DNA from: Beta vulgaris subsp. vulgaris
Taxonomy: Eukaryota; Streptophyta; Magnoliopsida; Caryophyllales; Amaranthaceae
Assembly: GCF_026745355.1 (NCBI RefSeq)
Contig: NC_079202.1
Coordinates: forward strand, 41,783,646-41,847,645
Direction of reading: 5' to 3'
Length of the DNA stretch: 64,000 nucleotides
The notes below the pieces were generated by a model that made no database searches, was not told where the DNA came from, and saw nothing but the letters and a program-made list of their open reading frames with translations. The number at the start of each line of letters is the position of its first letter. Position 1 is the first letter of the stretch. Made by a program: the position numbers and the translations under genes. Positions 10,842 through 22,223 of the stretch are shown here, piece after piece.

Positions 10842-12092
10842 GTCATGAATTACGTACCTTGTGTAAACGAACTGATAGGCCACCTTTAATCACTTAAAAG
10901 ACACCTACTGAATAATCTCCGCCTAAAATGATCAATATAAATCAAAGTCAATACTCTAAATAAAATACAACTTTAAAATACTTTCAATCCTCTTTAAAAA
11001 TATTTAAAAGTTGTTTTTACCATTAAAACTTCAATTACTTTCAATATCTACCATAGTTTTACCATACTAGTGATTAAAATCCTTAAAACTCCAATATTAA
11101 AGCCCTTTCTAAAATTCCAACAACTTGTAAAATTATAAAACTCTCTTTAAACATACTCAAACATGGTTAAATTCATAATTTAAATCAATCTCATAGTTCA
11201 TAGCATGTTACTATCAATTTCCAATATTTAATACCCTAAAAAGCCATGCTTTGATAATTAAAACTCAATCTAAAAATAATAATTAAATCTGAAATTTTAT
11301 TCTTGTAATACAATATATATATAATCCAAGATTAATCATTAAACTAGTAAATGAAAGTTATTAATCATGATTAGTACTAAAATAAAGCATAAAAACATGC
11401 ATGATCTTTAATTGAAACTTGGGGAAGAAGAAAAGAATTTAACCAACAAATCGAAGAACAAGGAAGAGGGAGGCGCCGGACAAGGAGCAACACTTACACC
11501 TGGCAGCATCGGCGCACAAGGGAACCAGTGGTTATGGAGGTGTGGTGACGTTTCGTATAGAAGAAGAAAGCGTTACTTGAAAAAGAAGAAAGAAAACTTG
11601 CAAGGAAAAAGAAAAACAAAACTCACATGGAAGAGAGAATAAAGTGGCCGGCTGTTTGTGTGAGGAGATAAAGAATAATTTTTTTTGTGATAAAGTAATT
11701 AGGTCTAAGGTATTTATAAAGAGGCTTTTTCTTTTGGGCTTAGGAAAAGGAGATTGGGTTCAAATAAAGTTTGTTGATGAATATGATTAATGCAGTAGAA
11801 CTCCTAACATCAATAGAAATCCTTTCCCTAATCCACTTAGAATTATTTTGGGTTCCTCAAGCCCATTTAAACTTCTCTTCCAAATTCAATTAGTTTTTCA
11901 AACATTTTTCAAAGCATGCCTTAACAAAATATTTTAACTTCCTGAAATCCTTAAAATAATTCCTTTGACTTTCACAATAGTCAACCTTCTTTAAATAAAT
12001 AAATCATTTTAACTAAATTATCTTTAAAGATAAATATATAAATACTAAAATATATTTATAAAATCTATAAAATTACGGGGGATTACAAAATC

Positions 12093-12967
12093 ACCTCGAC
12101 AATCCTACACAAGAAGCACCTCAGCCAGGGGTATGATGCTCGACACATCCTAAACAAGAAACCCCACTCTAGACTTCCTCGAATCAACAGTGGGGCACTC
12201 AAGTTCAAGGTCCCATTAAGCGAGGAAATCTTGGAAGCACATACTCCCGGAAAAATCAAACCCCCCATTGAACCATTTGCGGGCCTAACGGATCCGGATG
12301 ATCATATGGCCACCTAAGAGCTCAAATAAGTGTGCAGGCCAGCTGTGAGGCCACCTGGTGCCAATTCTTTCCTACCCCACTCAAGGGCCTCGCCCCAAAC
12401 TGGTTCTAAGAACTGCCTGCCGGAATCATAACCGATTTCTTATTGCTTAAGGACCTATTCATCCATCGGTTCGTGGCAGGGAAAAGGCAAAAAAAGACGA
12501 GCCTCCATCTTATGGGAGTCAGACAAGAGAAGAATGAAGCCTTGGCCGACTACATCAAAAGATTCAATGAAGAATCGTTGAAAGTATCAGACTTACAAGA
12601 TGCGGTGGCATTCGCTGCCCTAATATCTGGACTTCAACCCGGTCGGCTGAGATGGTCCTTGGCGAGAAGCGAAGTAAAAAACTTCTCAGAGGCAATGTCG
12701 AAAGCTCAAAGATTCATTAGGAGACAGATATATGTCGCCACTCGGATGATGGAAGTAAAAAAAGAAAGGAAGAAGGAAACCCCAAGAACCAATCAAAGCA
12801 ACAAAAGACAGGGGGGCGGTCAGACAGATTCAGGGACCATAGCCACGAACCCCGGTTCAGCAAGAACCAAAGAGAGATCTATTTGGACATCAAAGACAAG
12901 TCCATGCTCCCCACCCACCTCCCATCAGAACGTTCTTTGCTCGAAGAGACAAGAATATGTGGTGTGA
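12093..12967 (+). pseudogene. Tat element 1 gag (capsid region)
   Basis: Gag packages the element RNA into cytoplasmic particles. The readable part (12443-12967) contains a retrotransposon-gag capsid domain: a DLFIHRFVAG-like start, then the EALADYIKRFNEE block and the AALISGLQPGRLR block typical of Tat gag. Upstream, from 12093, gag-like sequence continues in the same direction but with several in-frame stops. A possible knuckle-like remnant (CEYHKEYGDTTKDC, about 12963-13005) follows in another frame. The N-terminal part was separated by the solo LTR at 8516-12087. Confidence 0.75.
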
Positions 12968-13149
12968 GTACCACAAAGAATATGGGGACACCACCAAGGA
13001 CTGCAGGGAGCTCAAAAAGTCTTTAGACAATCTGGCGGATTAGAGCAAACTAAACCGCTACCTCAAGCACACAAGCGAGGAGAAAGGCAAGCAGAAAGTG
13101 GGTCAATCGAATAATGAAGATATCGAAGGCTTCATCGGGGTCATAGTAG

Positions 13150-13842
13150 GTGGTTTTGCCTTAGGAGGCCTAACCGATCGAGCTGCAAATCCCACCAACA
13201 TAGTCTCAAGCACCAAGTGCTTGATGTCCAACAACCCCGACTCGATTGCCCCATAATGTCCTTTGGGACATCCGGTCAGACATTGCATACACCCCATGAC
13301 GACCCCTGGTCATTAAGCTCAAGGTGGCCAACATAAGGGTTAAGAGAGTGCTAGTGGATAGCGGGTCATTAGCCGACATCATCACGTTGGAATGCCTCAA
13401 AAAATTGAAGTATAGTGAGCGGGATGTCACCCCCCTCAATCAACCACTCATAGGCTTCAGGGCAAACTCATTACATCCAGTCGGATCAATAACACTACCC
13501 ACTCGGATGGGAGAAAAAGGCAAGGGTAGAAGCCTACTGATTGACTGCTCTATAGTGGACATCCCTCAACCCTACAACATAATAATGGGAAGACCCACTA
13601 TGAACAAAGCCAAGGCTGCCATTTCCACCTACCAACTCCTCATGCAATTCGAAACCGACGATGGTAAGGTAGGAAAGATCGAAGGGAATCAACAAGCAGC
13701 ACGAGAATGCTACGTTAATAGTTTGAAGAATAAAGTCAACGTCCAAGAGGACTCAAAAAAGAGAGAGCGAGAAAATGATCGGCCCTCAAGTGACCTCGGG
13801 GTCTACATCACGGAACACCTCAAGCAATATAAACGCTTTTAG
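13150..13842 (+). pseudogene. Tat element 1 aspartic protease
   Basis: This retropepsin would mature the element polyprotein. The open part (13324-13842, 172 aa) has the active-site phrase VLVDSGS near residue 10 and the flap/second-strand motif IIMGRP near residue 87, both intact. Upstream, 13020-13320 shows matching sequence with several stops (13041, 13254 and others). A short direct duplication (AAGCCATTGACCCTCGAGCAAGA) around 13908-13950 lies downstream, between PR and RT. Confidence 0.75.
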
Positions 13843-13989
13843 CCGGCTGAGGAAGATGAAGAAATAATCATCGATAAGCAACTCGGTCGCACAGTGAGGG
13901 TAGGTAAAGCCATTGACCCTCGAGCAAGAAAGCCATTGACCCTCGAGCAAGAGAGGAGATCATCTGGGTACTCACCGAGTACAGAGATG

Positions 13990-14965
13990 TATTCGCTTAT
14001 GGAACCTCGAAAATGCCCAGGCTCGACCCCAAAGTCATGTGTCATGAATTATATATCAAAGAGGGGTTCAGGCCGATCAAGCAAAAGCTAAGACACCAGA
14101 GTACCGAAAGAAATGTTGCAGCAACTACGAAAGTTAAAAAATTGCTTGAGGTAGGCTTCATAGAAGAATGTAAGTACTCGGAATGGTTGACGTGGTATTG
14201 GTAAAAAAATCAAGCGGAACATGGAGAATGTGCGTGGACTTTACAGACCTGAACAAGGCCTGCCCAAAAGACAACCACCCTCTGCCCAAGATCGACAGGA
14301 TGGTCGATTCTACAGCCGCGCATGCACTCTTGAGTTTCATGAACGCAAATGCAGGTTACCACCAAATTATGATGACTGAACAAGACCAGGTTCACACAAC
14401 CTTCATCACAAGTCAAGGGGTATACTGCTATAAGATGATGCCATTCGGACTCAAGAATGTCAGGGCCACGTATCAGCGAACCGTCAAGAAAATCTTCAAC
14501 GACCAGCTGGGTCGGAATATTGAAGTATATGTCGATGACATGATAGTCAAAAGCAAGGCCTAGGGGGATCATCCATCAGACTTAAGGGAAACCCTGGGCA
14601 CGTTGAGGCAGTTCCGTATGATGCTGAACCCAAAAGTGTGCGTCTTCGGGGTAAAGGGCGGAAAGTGCCTCTGATTCTTGGTGGACGAGAGAGGAATAAA
14701 GGCCAACCTCGATAAGATCAACTCGGTATCAGACATGAAATCCACTCGGAACGTGCGTGAAGTGCAGCGCCTAACCGGCTGTCTAGCTGCCCTCGGACGC
14801 TTCCTCTATAAATCGCCCGATAAGAGCCTATCTTTCTTCAATGCTTTGAAGAGAAAAGAGTTCACCTGGGACGATGAAGCCGAACAAGCTTTCGCCTCCC
14901 TCAAAGCACACCTATCAACCCTTCCCAATCTCAGATCCCCCTTGCCAGGGAAAACCTTTTTCATT
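13990..14965 (+). pseudogene. Tat element 1 reverse transcriptase
   Basis: RT copies element RNA to DNA. The core from 14183 shows WRMCVDFTDLNKACPKD, then the hydrophobic block with GYHQIMM, MMPFGLKN, and the catalytic YVDD (in VYVDDMIVKSK, about 14530). An in-frame stop directly follows (14561-14563). The thumb/connection continues at 14678-15004 (LTGCLAALGRFL, then the FTWDDEAEQAFASLK block). The palm is well conserved but the ORF is broken at several sites. Confidence 0.8.
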
Positions 14966-15572
14966 TACTTAGCGTTTTGGAGTACGCCCTTAGTGCGGTG
15001 TTAGTAGCCGAAAGGGAAGAAAAGCAACACCCACTCTACTTTGTCAGCCATGCTTTCCGAGGTGCGGAAGCCAAGTATAGCGAGGTAGAAAAGATGGCCT
15101 TCTCCCTTGTAATGGTGAGTCGGAAGCTCAAGCCAGACATCTAAGCCCATCAAATCAAAGTCGTCAGCAGAAACCACTCAGGAAGTTAATTGAAAGTAGG
15201 AACCACTCCGGTTGGATGACTGATTGGGAAGACCAACTTGCAGATTTTGGGCTGGAATATGAACCAAGTAGGGCAATAAAAGCCCAAGCCTTGGCAAATT
15301 TCATCACCGAATGCACCACCTGGCCCCTGGTCTTTGAGCAGGAAGGATGGGAACTGCAAGTAGACAACTCCTATACCAAAGGGGGATGTGGAGCTGGTTT
15401 GGTAATTAAACCTCCGGTCGCGGAAAAGATGGAATACGTCATCAAGTTCCAATTTTTCGGGATCCAACAACAAAGCCGAGTACGAAGCTCTCATCCTCGA
15501 ACTTCAGCTTTGCACTTGGCCGAATCTGCCTCGGTCAATGCGAAATCTGACTCACAACTGATACTGGGTTAG
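14966..15572 (+). pseudogene. Tat element 1 RNase H regions (two)
   Basis: After a frameshift near 14970 a first RNase H is recognisable (LVAEREEKQHPLYFVSHAF, then YSEVEKMAFSLV) and ends in stops near 15142. A second, archaeal-type RNase H follows (15216-15572): WELQVDNSYTKGGCGAGLVI carries the first acidic residue, an NNKAEYEAL block is reachable only after a frameshift, and KSDSQLI carries the last Asp. A dual RNase H is characteristic of Tat elements. Confidence 0.7.
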
Positions 15573-15699
15573 GTATCAGGCGAATATGACGCCCAGGAAG
15601 ACAATATGAGGATGTATTTAACCAAAACCCAAGAAATCATAAAAAAAAAACTATCCTATTTTAGCACCAATCACATACCCTAGTCGAAAAATCAGCAAG

Positions 15700-17057
15700 C
15701 CGACGCCTTGGCCAGGATGGCCAGCTCAGCAGAGGGATTATCCCCTCGGACCATCATATAGGAGGTGTGGCGCCAACCGATTATCAATGCTATAGAACAG
15801 CTAGTGTTGAACCGAACATCCACCTGGATGGAAGAAGTAGTCAAATACTTAAGGGACAGATTGCTGCCTAAAGACCACAAAGAGGCCGAGCAAGTCAAGC
15901 GCAAATCAACTTGGTTCTTGTGGCACGAGGATTATCTTTACAAAAAGTCCTTCACTCATCCTCTCCTCAAATGTGTGTCCCGTGAGGAGGGGGACTACAT
16001 TCTTAGGGAAATTCATTAAGGGGCTTGTGGAAGTCACCAAGAGGGAAGAACCATAGCTGGAAAGGCACTCAGGGCCGGCTATTATTTGCCCACACTCAAG
16101 TCGGATGCCCAAGAGCTGGTCAAGAGGTGTTCGTCATGCCAGATCCACCCGGACATCCCTAGAGCACCGGCCACTCCGCTCACAACCATCCATGCAGTTC
16201 TACCATTCGACAAATGGGGCACGGACCTACTCGGACCATTTCCCCCAGCATCAGGCCAACGAAAGTTCTTGATTGTAGCAATTGACTAGTTCACAAGTGG
16301 ACGAAAGTCGAACCACTCGCCTCAATAACCGACAAACAAGTTCAAGCATTCATATGAAGAAACATATCACTAGATTCATGTGCTGAGGGTTCTAGTGTCA
16401 AATAACGGGAAACAATTCAATAGCGGCCTCCACTTGGGACTATTGTTCCCGGTACGGAATACAAACTAAGTTTTCGGCTGTGTCGAGGCCAAAAACTAAT
16501 GGCCAAGCCAAGTCGGCTAACAATATAATCCTCAAAGGAATCAAAAATTCCTTAGAGGCCGCAAAAGGAGACTGGATTGATGACTTGTCCGGAGTACTCT
16601 GTTTGGCTCGAACCACCATGAAAAGAAACTACAGGGCAATCCCCGTTCGGTCTAGTATACGAAAACGAAGCATTGCTCCCAATAGAGGTCGGCATACCCT
16701 CCTTTCGGATGACCTTCTATGAATTTGAGAAAAATGAAGAAGAAAAGCCCATCAAATTGGACTTGCTACCAGAAACTAGGGGCAATGCTTTGTTAACATC
16801 CATTCGGTGCAAGCAAAGAGTCACTCGACTATTCAATAGACGAGTAAAGGCCATACCAATTCAGCTCGGCGATTGGGTGGTTCGGAAAGTGGAAGCCACT
16901 GGACTCTCACATTTAAAAGGAAAATTGGGCACCAATTGGGATGGCACATACAAAGTATCGGAGGTGATCAAGCTTGGCATATTCTGACTAGAATCTCCCG
17001 AAGGGATACCTTTGGCCCGACCCTGGAACGCAGATAATCTCAAAAATTTCTATGTGT
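15700..17057 (+). pseudogene. Tat element 1 integrase
   Basis: Integrase would insert the cDNA. The zinc-binding region is visible (a stop after REIH near 16017, then RAGYYLPTLKSDA and CSSCQIH). The core starts with FDKWGTDLLGPFPPASG, keeping the first catalytic Asp, but the second motif reads SNNGKQF where DNG is expected (about 16400) and the third reads TNGQAKSANN where Glu is expected (about 16490). Two of three catalytic acids are therefore changed. The C-terminal domain runs to a stop near 17057. There is no chromodomain. Confidence 0.8.
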
Positions 17058-17059
17058 AA

Positions 17060-17539
17060 TATTTGTCACTTGCAATAGGGGCTTAGGTATAGGCAGGCTC
17101 ACTAACAAGCAAAATACAGCCATTCGACTTCCTCTGTAATGAGTCGGACTTAACCAGTCCAAATTTTTTTACAACCATTCAATAGACTTAACTAGTCAAT
17201 TTTGCATGAGTTTGACTTATCCAGGTCGAACGAGTTTAATATTGTAAGACTTAACCAATCGTAGAAAAAAACTTATCCAATCGGCATTGCAACAAAATGG
17301 ACAATAAGACTAAACTAGTCACATAACCACTCCATTATTAATCAACACGACAAAATTCACTAGGACTTAACTTGTCTGGCCAGCAAACAAAAAGTTAGTT
17401 GAAAAGTTCGTTGGAAAGTTAGCCGGATCATTCAAAAAGAACAATATTGCAATTGACAAAAAGATGATATATTCATTAATGAGAAAAGTTGAGTTCGATT
17501 ACGTAAGATAAAACCGACTAGATCGTCGGCACATGACAA
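17060..17539. other. Tat element 1 non-coding 3' region
   Basis: AT-richer sequence with repeated GACTTAACCAGTC / TAACTAGTC words (17148-17380) between the pol end and the antisense ORF. Nothing coding seen. Confidence 0.5.
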
Positions 17540-18524
17540 AAAGAGAGAAAATAAAACAAGCCTAAGAGCTAGGAGGGAGGGAGGTCGCACCCTCAACATT
17601 AGTAGCTTGGGAGGCTTCGGCCCCGTCCTTTTCTTCACCAGCACCCTCCTTAGCCTCCTCAAGGGCTATCTGAGGCCGAATTTCGGCTGCCCCAGCTTCA
17701 TAGACTTCCTAGTACCGGGATCAGACGTCATTCCACGCGACCGAGGGGCAGGATTCGGACAAAACTCCTTTCATCCGCGTAAGGGCCTCGTCCTCGCCTA
17801 TCTTATTGGACACTTGGCCACCTCTACATTGTAATCATCGCAGGCTTGAGGCGCAAACCACTCTTCGTCGGACCAGGTGACCTTATCTCGACAAGTGCGA
17901 GTTTTGTCTTGGCCGTTTTGAGCTTGAATTCAACCCGGGACAATTTTGCCTCCGCCTTGACCAATTTGGTCTTTGCATCGGCCTTAGCAATTTCGGCCCA
18001 TCTTTTGCCATAATGAGGTTAGCCTTCTTCTTGGTTCATTCGACCCGTACGGCTCTAAAGTCCTCCTGATCCCGGTCGATCTCCCTGATCACATCGTCCA
18101 GCTTCGACTCAGCAATCTGTTGAGGATTCTCAGCCTTGCTCAATTCGGAGAAGTGCTTCTTGGATTTCTCCATCAGCTCTTCGACGTCCTCGAACAAGGC
18201 TATTCGGTTTTCCGCAACAATGGACATCTGGATGGAGAAATACCAAAATGAAGAAAAAGTTAGAACCAAGGTAAAACACAAAAAGGAAAAAGAAGTAGAC
18301 AGATTTCGAGCTTACATCGAGCCAAGAGCGGTACAACTCATTTGTCTCATTTTTGCCAAGAAACCGGTTGATGTGCTCCCCGTCGCTGTCCGTGCAGATG
18401 ATCTTTATGGCGCCATTCTGCCTTTTATTTTTATCTGCGTGCTTCAACTCGGTGAAGGGAACACGGACTGCCTTGGCCACCTGATCTTCCACCGCCCGGA
18501 TAGAGGTAGGAGATCGGGGAGTGT
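17540..18524 (-). pseudogene. Antisense coiled-coil ORF of Tat element 1 (truncated)
   Basis: On the strand opposite to gag-pol, two blocks read as a Lys/Glu-rich coiled-coil protein: 18525 to about 18330 (PRSPTSIRAVEDQVAKAV...) and, after a probable intron, 18239-18036 (IALFEDVEELMEKSKKHF...). Decayed heptad-like sequence continues to about 17540 (AKTKLVKAEAKLSRVEFKLK). Some Tat-lineage elements carry such an additional ORF antisense between pol and the 3' LTR; its function is unknown. The N-terminal half is missing because the Tekay LTR starts at 18525. Confidence 0.6.
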
Positions 18525-19080
18525 TGTAACACCCCAAACCTTTGATTTCAAAACTTTATAAAACATTAACTTTTCATTAAAATATCTGACCAAACCTTTA
18601 GGGTGTTACCGCCGCATCTATTGTTAAAAATAAATGCAAGGCTAATTATTAGAAATAAAATTTTAACTTACAAACCAAAGTATCAAAATAAACCAAACTA
18701 AGTTGTCTAATTTAAACCAATCCAAAACTAAACAATCCCAAATAACAATACTATACTATTTATTAAACTAGGTGAACCTAAAAATTATAGATTCACTCAT
18801 TCCTGCAACGTATTCCCTTTCACCAACCTGCACAATATTAATAGGAAAAGAACAAAGGAAAACAAATACACAAAAATTAGCGAAAGGTAAGTAATTACAA
18901 CTTCATCTCGTAAAATAATAATACTAATAATTATTTTATCAACAAATAATTTTATAGCATAATACAAACAAGTATAACATAATACAGACAAGTAGATAAT
19001 ATGCTGAACAATTTCAATTATATCAAGTTTATAAGAGTCATACAACAACAAATTTAGTTATTAGAGGGGAATTGAACGTT
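18525..19080 (-). mobile_element. Truncated outer LTR of Tekay element A
   Basis: It begins TGTAACACCCCAAACC and matches the first about 560 bp of the LTRs at 20838 and 28744 (read on +), up to GAGGGGAATTGAACGTTA. At about 19080 it joins gag sequence directly, so the rest of the LTR, the polypurine tract and all of pol are deleted. Confidence 0.85.
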
Positions 19081-20144
19081 AAGTTTATAGAAGTTGTTAT
19101 TGTTATAGGGACGGTTGTTGTTGTTCTGGTTATGATTAGGCCCATGACTATTCCTATTCCCCCCATTGTTCCCATTTTGTCCATTATTATGACGCTTAGG
19201 ACACTGATTAGCCTTATGTCCTTTCTCTCCACAAGCATAACAAGTTATTGGGTCTCCTTGACATGTGAATCCTAGGTGGCTTTTGTTACAGTTCCTACAA
19301 GTAGGGTTCTGGGTACGGGATCCCTGCTGGTTTGATCTCCCCTGACCTTTATAGTTGCTACGAGTGCCTTGATAATTACCACCACCATTAGTGTGATAAT
19401 TGCCCCCATTATTATTGTTACCCCCATATCGAGGTTTCTTGTCATTCCCATGGTCATTTTGGTTGTTAGGTGTGTCTTTTCTCTTATTCCTCCTCATAAC
19501 TTCCTCTTCACACCTCAAAATCCTCTCAAAATTAGAAGCCTTAGCATAAGCCTCTTGAAAAGTTGCAGAAGTTGCTCCCCCAAGTCTGGTATGAGTTCTA
19601 AATGCTAACCCATCCACAAACTTTTGAGTCTTGGCTTATCTGGCACAACAGTCGGACAAAATCTATCCAACTCATTGAACTTTTGGGCATACTCTTGCAC
19701 AGACATAGTACCTTTTTGGTTAAATCTAGTGAACTCATTGTATTTACGCCTCCTAAAATGTTCATGAAAAAACTATCCTTAATAGCAACCTTAAAAGCAT
19801 CCGAATTAAATTTTCCTGAGCTCTAACAATAGGTCCTTGACTCTCCCACCAAGTGTCTGCATCCTCCCTCAAATAAAAGGTAGCTTGGTCTACTTTTTGA
19901 GTTCAGGTTTCGCAGTAGCAGTGAATAACTTATCAAAGTCTCTTAGCCAGTTCTCTAAGAGTAAGGGGTCTTCCTTTCCTACAAAAATTAGACGTATAAA
20001 GGTTGCTAACTTCTTTTCCATAACAGCTTGTGGGTCCTCTCTACCATTATTCCCTAATTGGTTTTGAAACACTAAACCCATACGTTGCGAAAGTTGTTCA
20101 AGAGATCTCATTCTCTCAAGCAGTTGTTCAGGGGTTTCAGCCAT
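19081..20144 (-). pseudogene. Tekay element A gag
   Basis: Gag of a Ty3/Gypsy chromovirus. N-terminal part at 20144-19890 (AETPEQLLERMRSLEQL... to ENWLRDFDKLF), then broken capsid sequence, then 19617-19054 with a basic Asn/Gly-rich linker and zinc knuckles: CRNCNKSHLGFTC and the CCHC knuckle CYACGEKGHKANQC. Frameshifts separate the two halves. The C-terminal end runs into LTR sequence. It is closely similar to the gag at 25640-26783. Confidence 0.85.
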
Positions 20145-20818
20145 TTGTTCAAAAGTCTCCTACGAGATCTAGTGTATACTTGATAGGTTTGCATACAAAT
20201 ACTGCACATTAGCATTGGTATTACTACAACTATTCACCCATACATGTTCTTGCACATAGTTTTATTTATTCAATAGTAACTTTCAGCATAAGAAAACTAC
20301 ATGCCTCAACAAAATATATTTCATCATAACATTGCAAGACAATCATTGCATGCTTCCACATAACAACAATTTGGCAAGTAAGCAACAACTATAACAAGAA
20401 CTTAAACTCTATTCAACTCAAAATAAAATAGTCAAGTAATTAAATTCCTAATAATTATTATAAAAACACATATATAGGAACTTAGAGAATTTCTAATACT
20501 ACTAAAGAACTTAGTCTATAGACCTTGGTATAAATATATATTTCTAAATCATATGGCAAAATGGTATTTCGAGCGCAATATTTTTTTGTTGTTACCTTTT
20601 GTCTCAGCATCTAAACGTATAAGAATGAAAAGAAACAATTAATAAGCACCTGAAATAATTGCTTTCACATTAAAGCACATAAACCGTTTTAGCTCCCACT
20701 CTCACAATTTATTTTAATGTTTATAATTTAATTTATTAATACCTATATTATTTAACCTTAGACTCGTAATCATTAAACAAATTTTATTAACTCCTAATTT
20801 ATATTAATTTATTATAAC
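20145..20818 (-). other. Leader of Tekay element A
   Basis: AT-rich non-coding sequence between the PBS and gag, collinear with 26784-27325 plus 28642-28723 of element B except that it lacks the 1.3-kb Mutator-like insert. It therefore serves as the empty site for that insertion. Confidence 0.75.
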
Positions 20819-20837
20819 CTAAGCACTGATACCAATT
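20819..20837 (-). other. Primer-binding site (tRNA-iMet) of Tekay element A
   Basis: On - the sequence reads TTGGTATCAGTGCTTAG next to the LTR end. TGGTATCAGAGC is the usual initiator-tRNA-Met site of plant Gypsy and Copia elements; one base differs. Confidence 0.8.
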
Positions 20838-21253
20838 TGAAACATCCCAAAACTTTGGTTTCAAAACTTAATAAAACATTCACTTTTCATTAAAATATCT
20901 GACCAAACCTTTAGGGTGTTACCGTCGCATCTATTGTTAAAAATAAATGCAAGGCTAATTATAAGAAATAAAATTTTAACTTACAAACCAAAGTATCAAA
21001 GTAAACCAAACTAAATTGTCTAATTTCAACCAATCCAAAACTAAACAATCCTAAATAATGGTACTATACTATTTATTAAACTAGGTGAACCTAAAAATTA
21101 CAGATTCACTCATTCCTGCAACGTATTCCCTTTCACCAACCTGCACAATATTAATAGGAAAAGAACAAAGGAAAACAAATACACAAAAAATAGCGAAAGC
21201 TAAGAAATTACAACTCCGTCTCGTAAAATAATAATAATAATAATAATAATAAC

Positions 21254-21311
<58 letters not shown>

Positions 21312-22151
21312 TTTTGAAAATAATTTTATAGCATAATAAAGACAAGTATAACATAATACAGACAAGTAGATAATATGCTTAACAATTTCAATTATATCAA
21401 GTTTATAGGAGTCGTACAACAACAAATTTAGTTATTAGAGGGGAATTGAACGTTAGTAGGCCGGGACTAATCCGAGTAACCACCTACTTCAACATGGGTC
21501 GTCACCCAAATAAATTAAGCGTAATGGCCAATATCGTTTTGCAGAACATCCCTAGTGTGCACACCCCTCACTAATCTAATGAGTATCCGCAATACGCACC
21601 ACTAGTATTAGGAGGAAGACAATAAAGAGTTGTAACATAATAAAATCAACTAATGTTCATCACCTATGGAGGATCCAAGTCCACAGGATAATTCCCTCGA
21701 TAATATTTCCACTTTACGTGATTAATATATTTTAAAAGTTATGACACCTCAAACATCACATTAACATTAAAAGGAACATCTTCAGTTTATTAAATATTTT
21801 TCACAACTTAACCCCTTCATATAATTATAATAATCAACGTCCACAATTCATAGTACCCAAATATCCATCGTTAGACCCTCGTATAGTCACAATACCAACT
21901 TACAATACCGTTCGTAACATCATTAATACACTAGTTGTACCCATTAAGTTACATTATCATTATCAGTATAATTTTTAGCATGATGGTATACATAGGTACA
22001 TTATAAATCCAAAAGTAATAATAAAATAGTAGTAGATACACATGTATTATCGGTTTTTCATTATCGGTTTTTCATTACAAAATAGTAGTAGATACACATG
22101 TAGATACCCATATAATTTTTTGCATGATGGTATACATAGGTACATTATACA
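20838..22151 (-). mobile_element. Shared middle LTR of the Tekay tandem
   Basis: A 1314-bp LTR (TGAAACATCCC at the + left end, ATTATACA at the right). It serves as 5' LTR of element A and 3' LTR of element B: a primer-binding site lies on its left and a polypurine tract with pol on its right. It holds a long AAT array, and its right end contains a short duplication of the TAGTAGATACACATGTA region. Confidence 0.85.
21223..21310. repeat. (AAT)n microsatellite in the Tekay LTR
   Basis: About 28 AAT units with one AAC interruption. The same site in the LTRs at 18905 and 29130 holds only a few units, so the array expanded in this copy alone. Confidence 0.95.
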
Positions 22152-22175
22152 TTATAATTTCTACCCCCCTTGAAG
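22152..22175 (-). other. Polypurine tract of Tekay element B
   Basis: On - it reads CAAGGGGGGTAGAAATTATAA directly before the LTR start TGTATAATG. Confidence 0.7.
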
Positions 22176-22223
22176 AGTTTCGTCCCTGAAACTCAAGCGT
22201 ACTTGCTGAAAAAGTTCGGGATA

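Larger units (their letters stand above)
8516..12087 (-). mobile_element. Solo Tekay-like LTR, minus orientation, inserted in Tat gag
   Basis: Read on +, the unit starts TGTAACACCCCG and ends GGGGGATTACA, with the perfect 5-bp duplication AAATC at 8511-8515 and 12088-12092. On - it starts TGTAATCCCCCG, like other Tekay LTRs. It is 3572 bp, about 2.5 kb without the Mutator-like insert at 9748-10841. No internal region is present, so it is a solo LTR. The flanks at about 8400-8515 and 12093 onward are both Tat gag-like sequence. Confidence 0.85.
8341..18524 (+). mobile_element. Tat-type Gypsy element 1 (decayed, nested insertions)
   Basis: The order gag, protease, RT, RNase H, second RNase H, integrase on +, then a coiled-coil ORF on -, identifies a Tat-lineage element. 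Neither LTR is visible: the left side meets AT-rich DNA and the right side is cut by the Tekay cluster at 18525. The 5' gag is split by a solo LTR at 8516-12087. All domains contain stops or frameshifts, and integrase has lost acidic catalytic residues, so the element is dead. Confidence 0.8.

Noticed and set aside
20819..20837. Possible tRNA gene fragment
   Set aside because: It is only the complement of the tRNA-Met 3' end, that is a primer-binding site; no cloverleaf is present. The same holds at 28724 and 59622.
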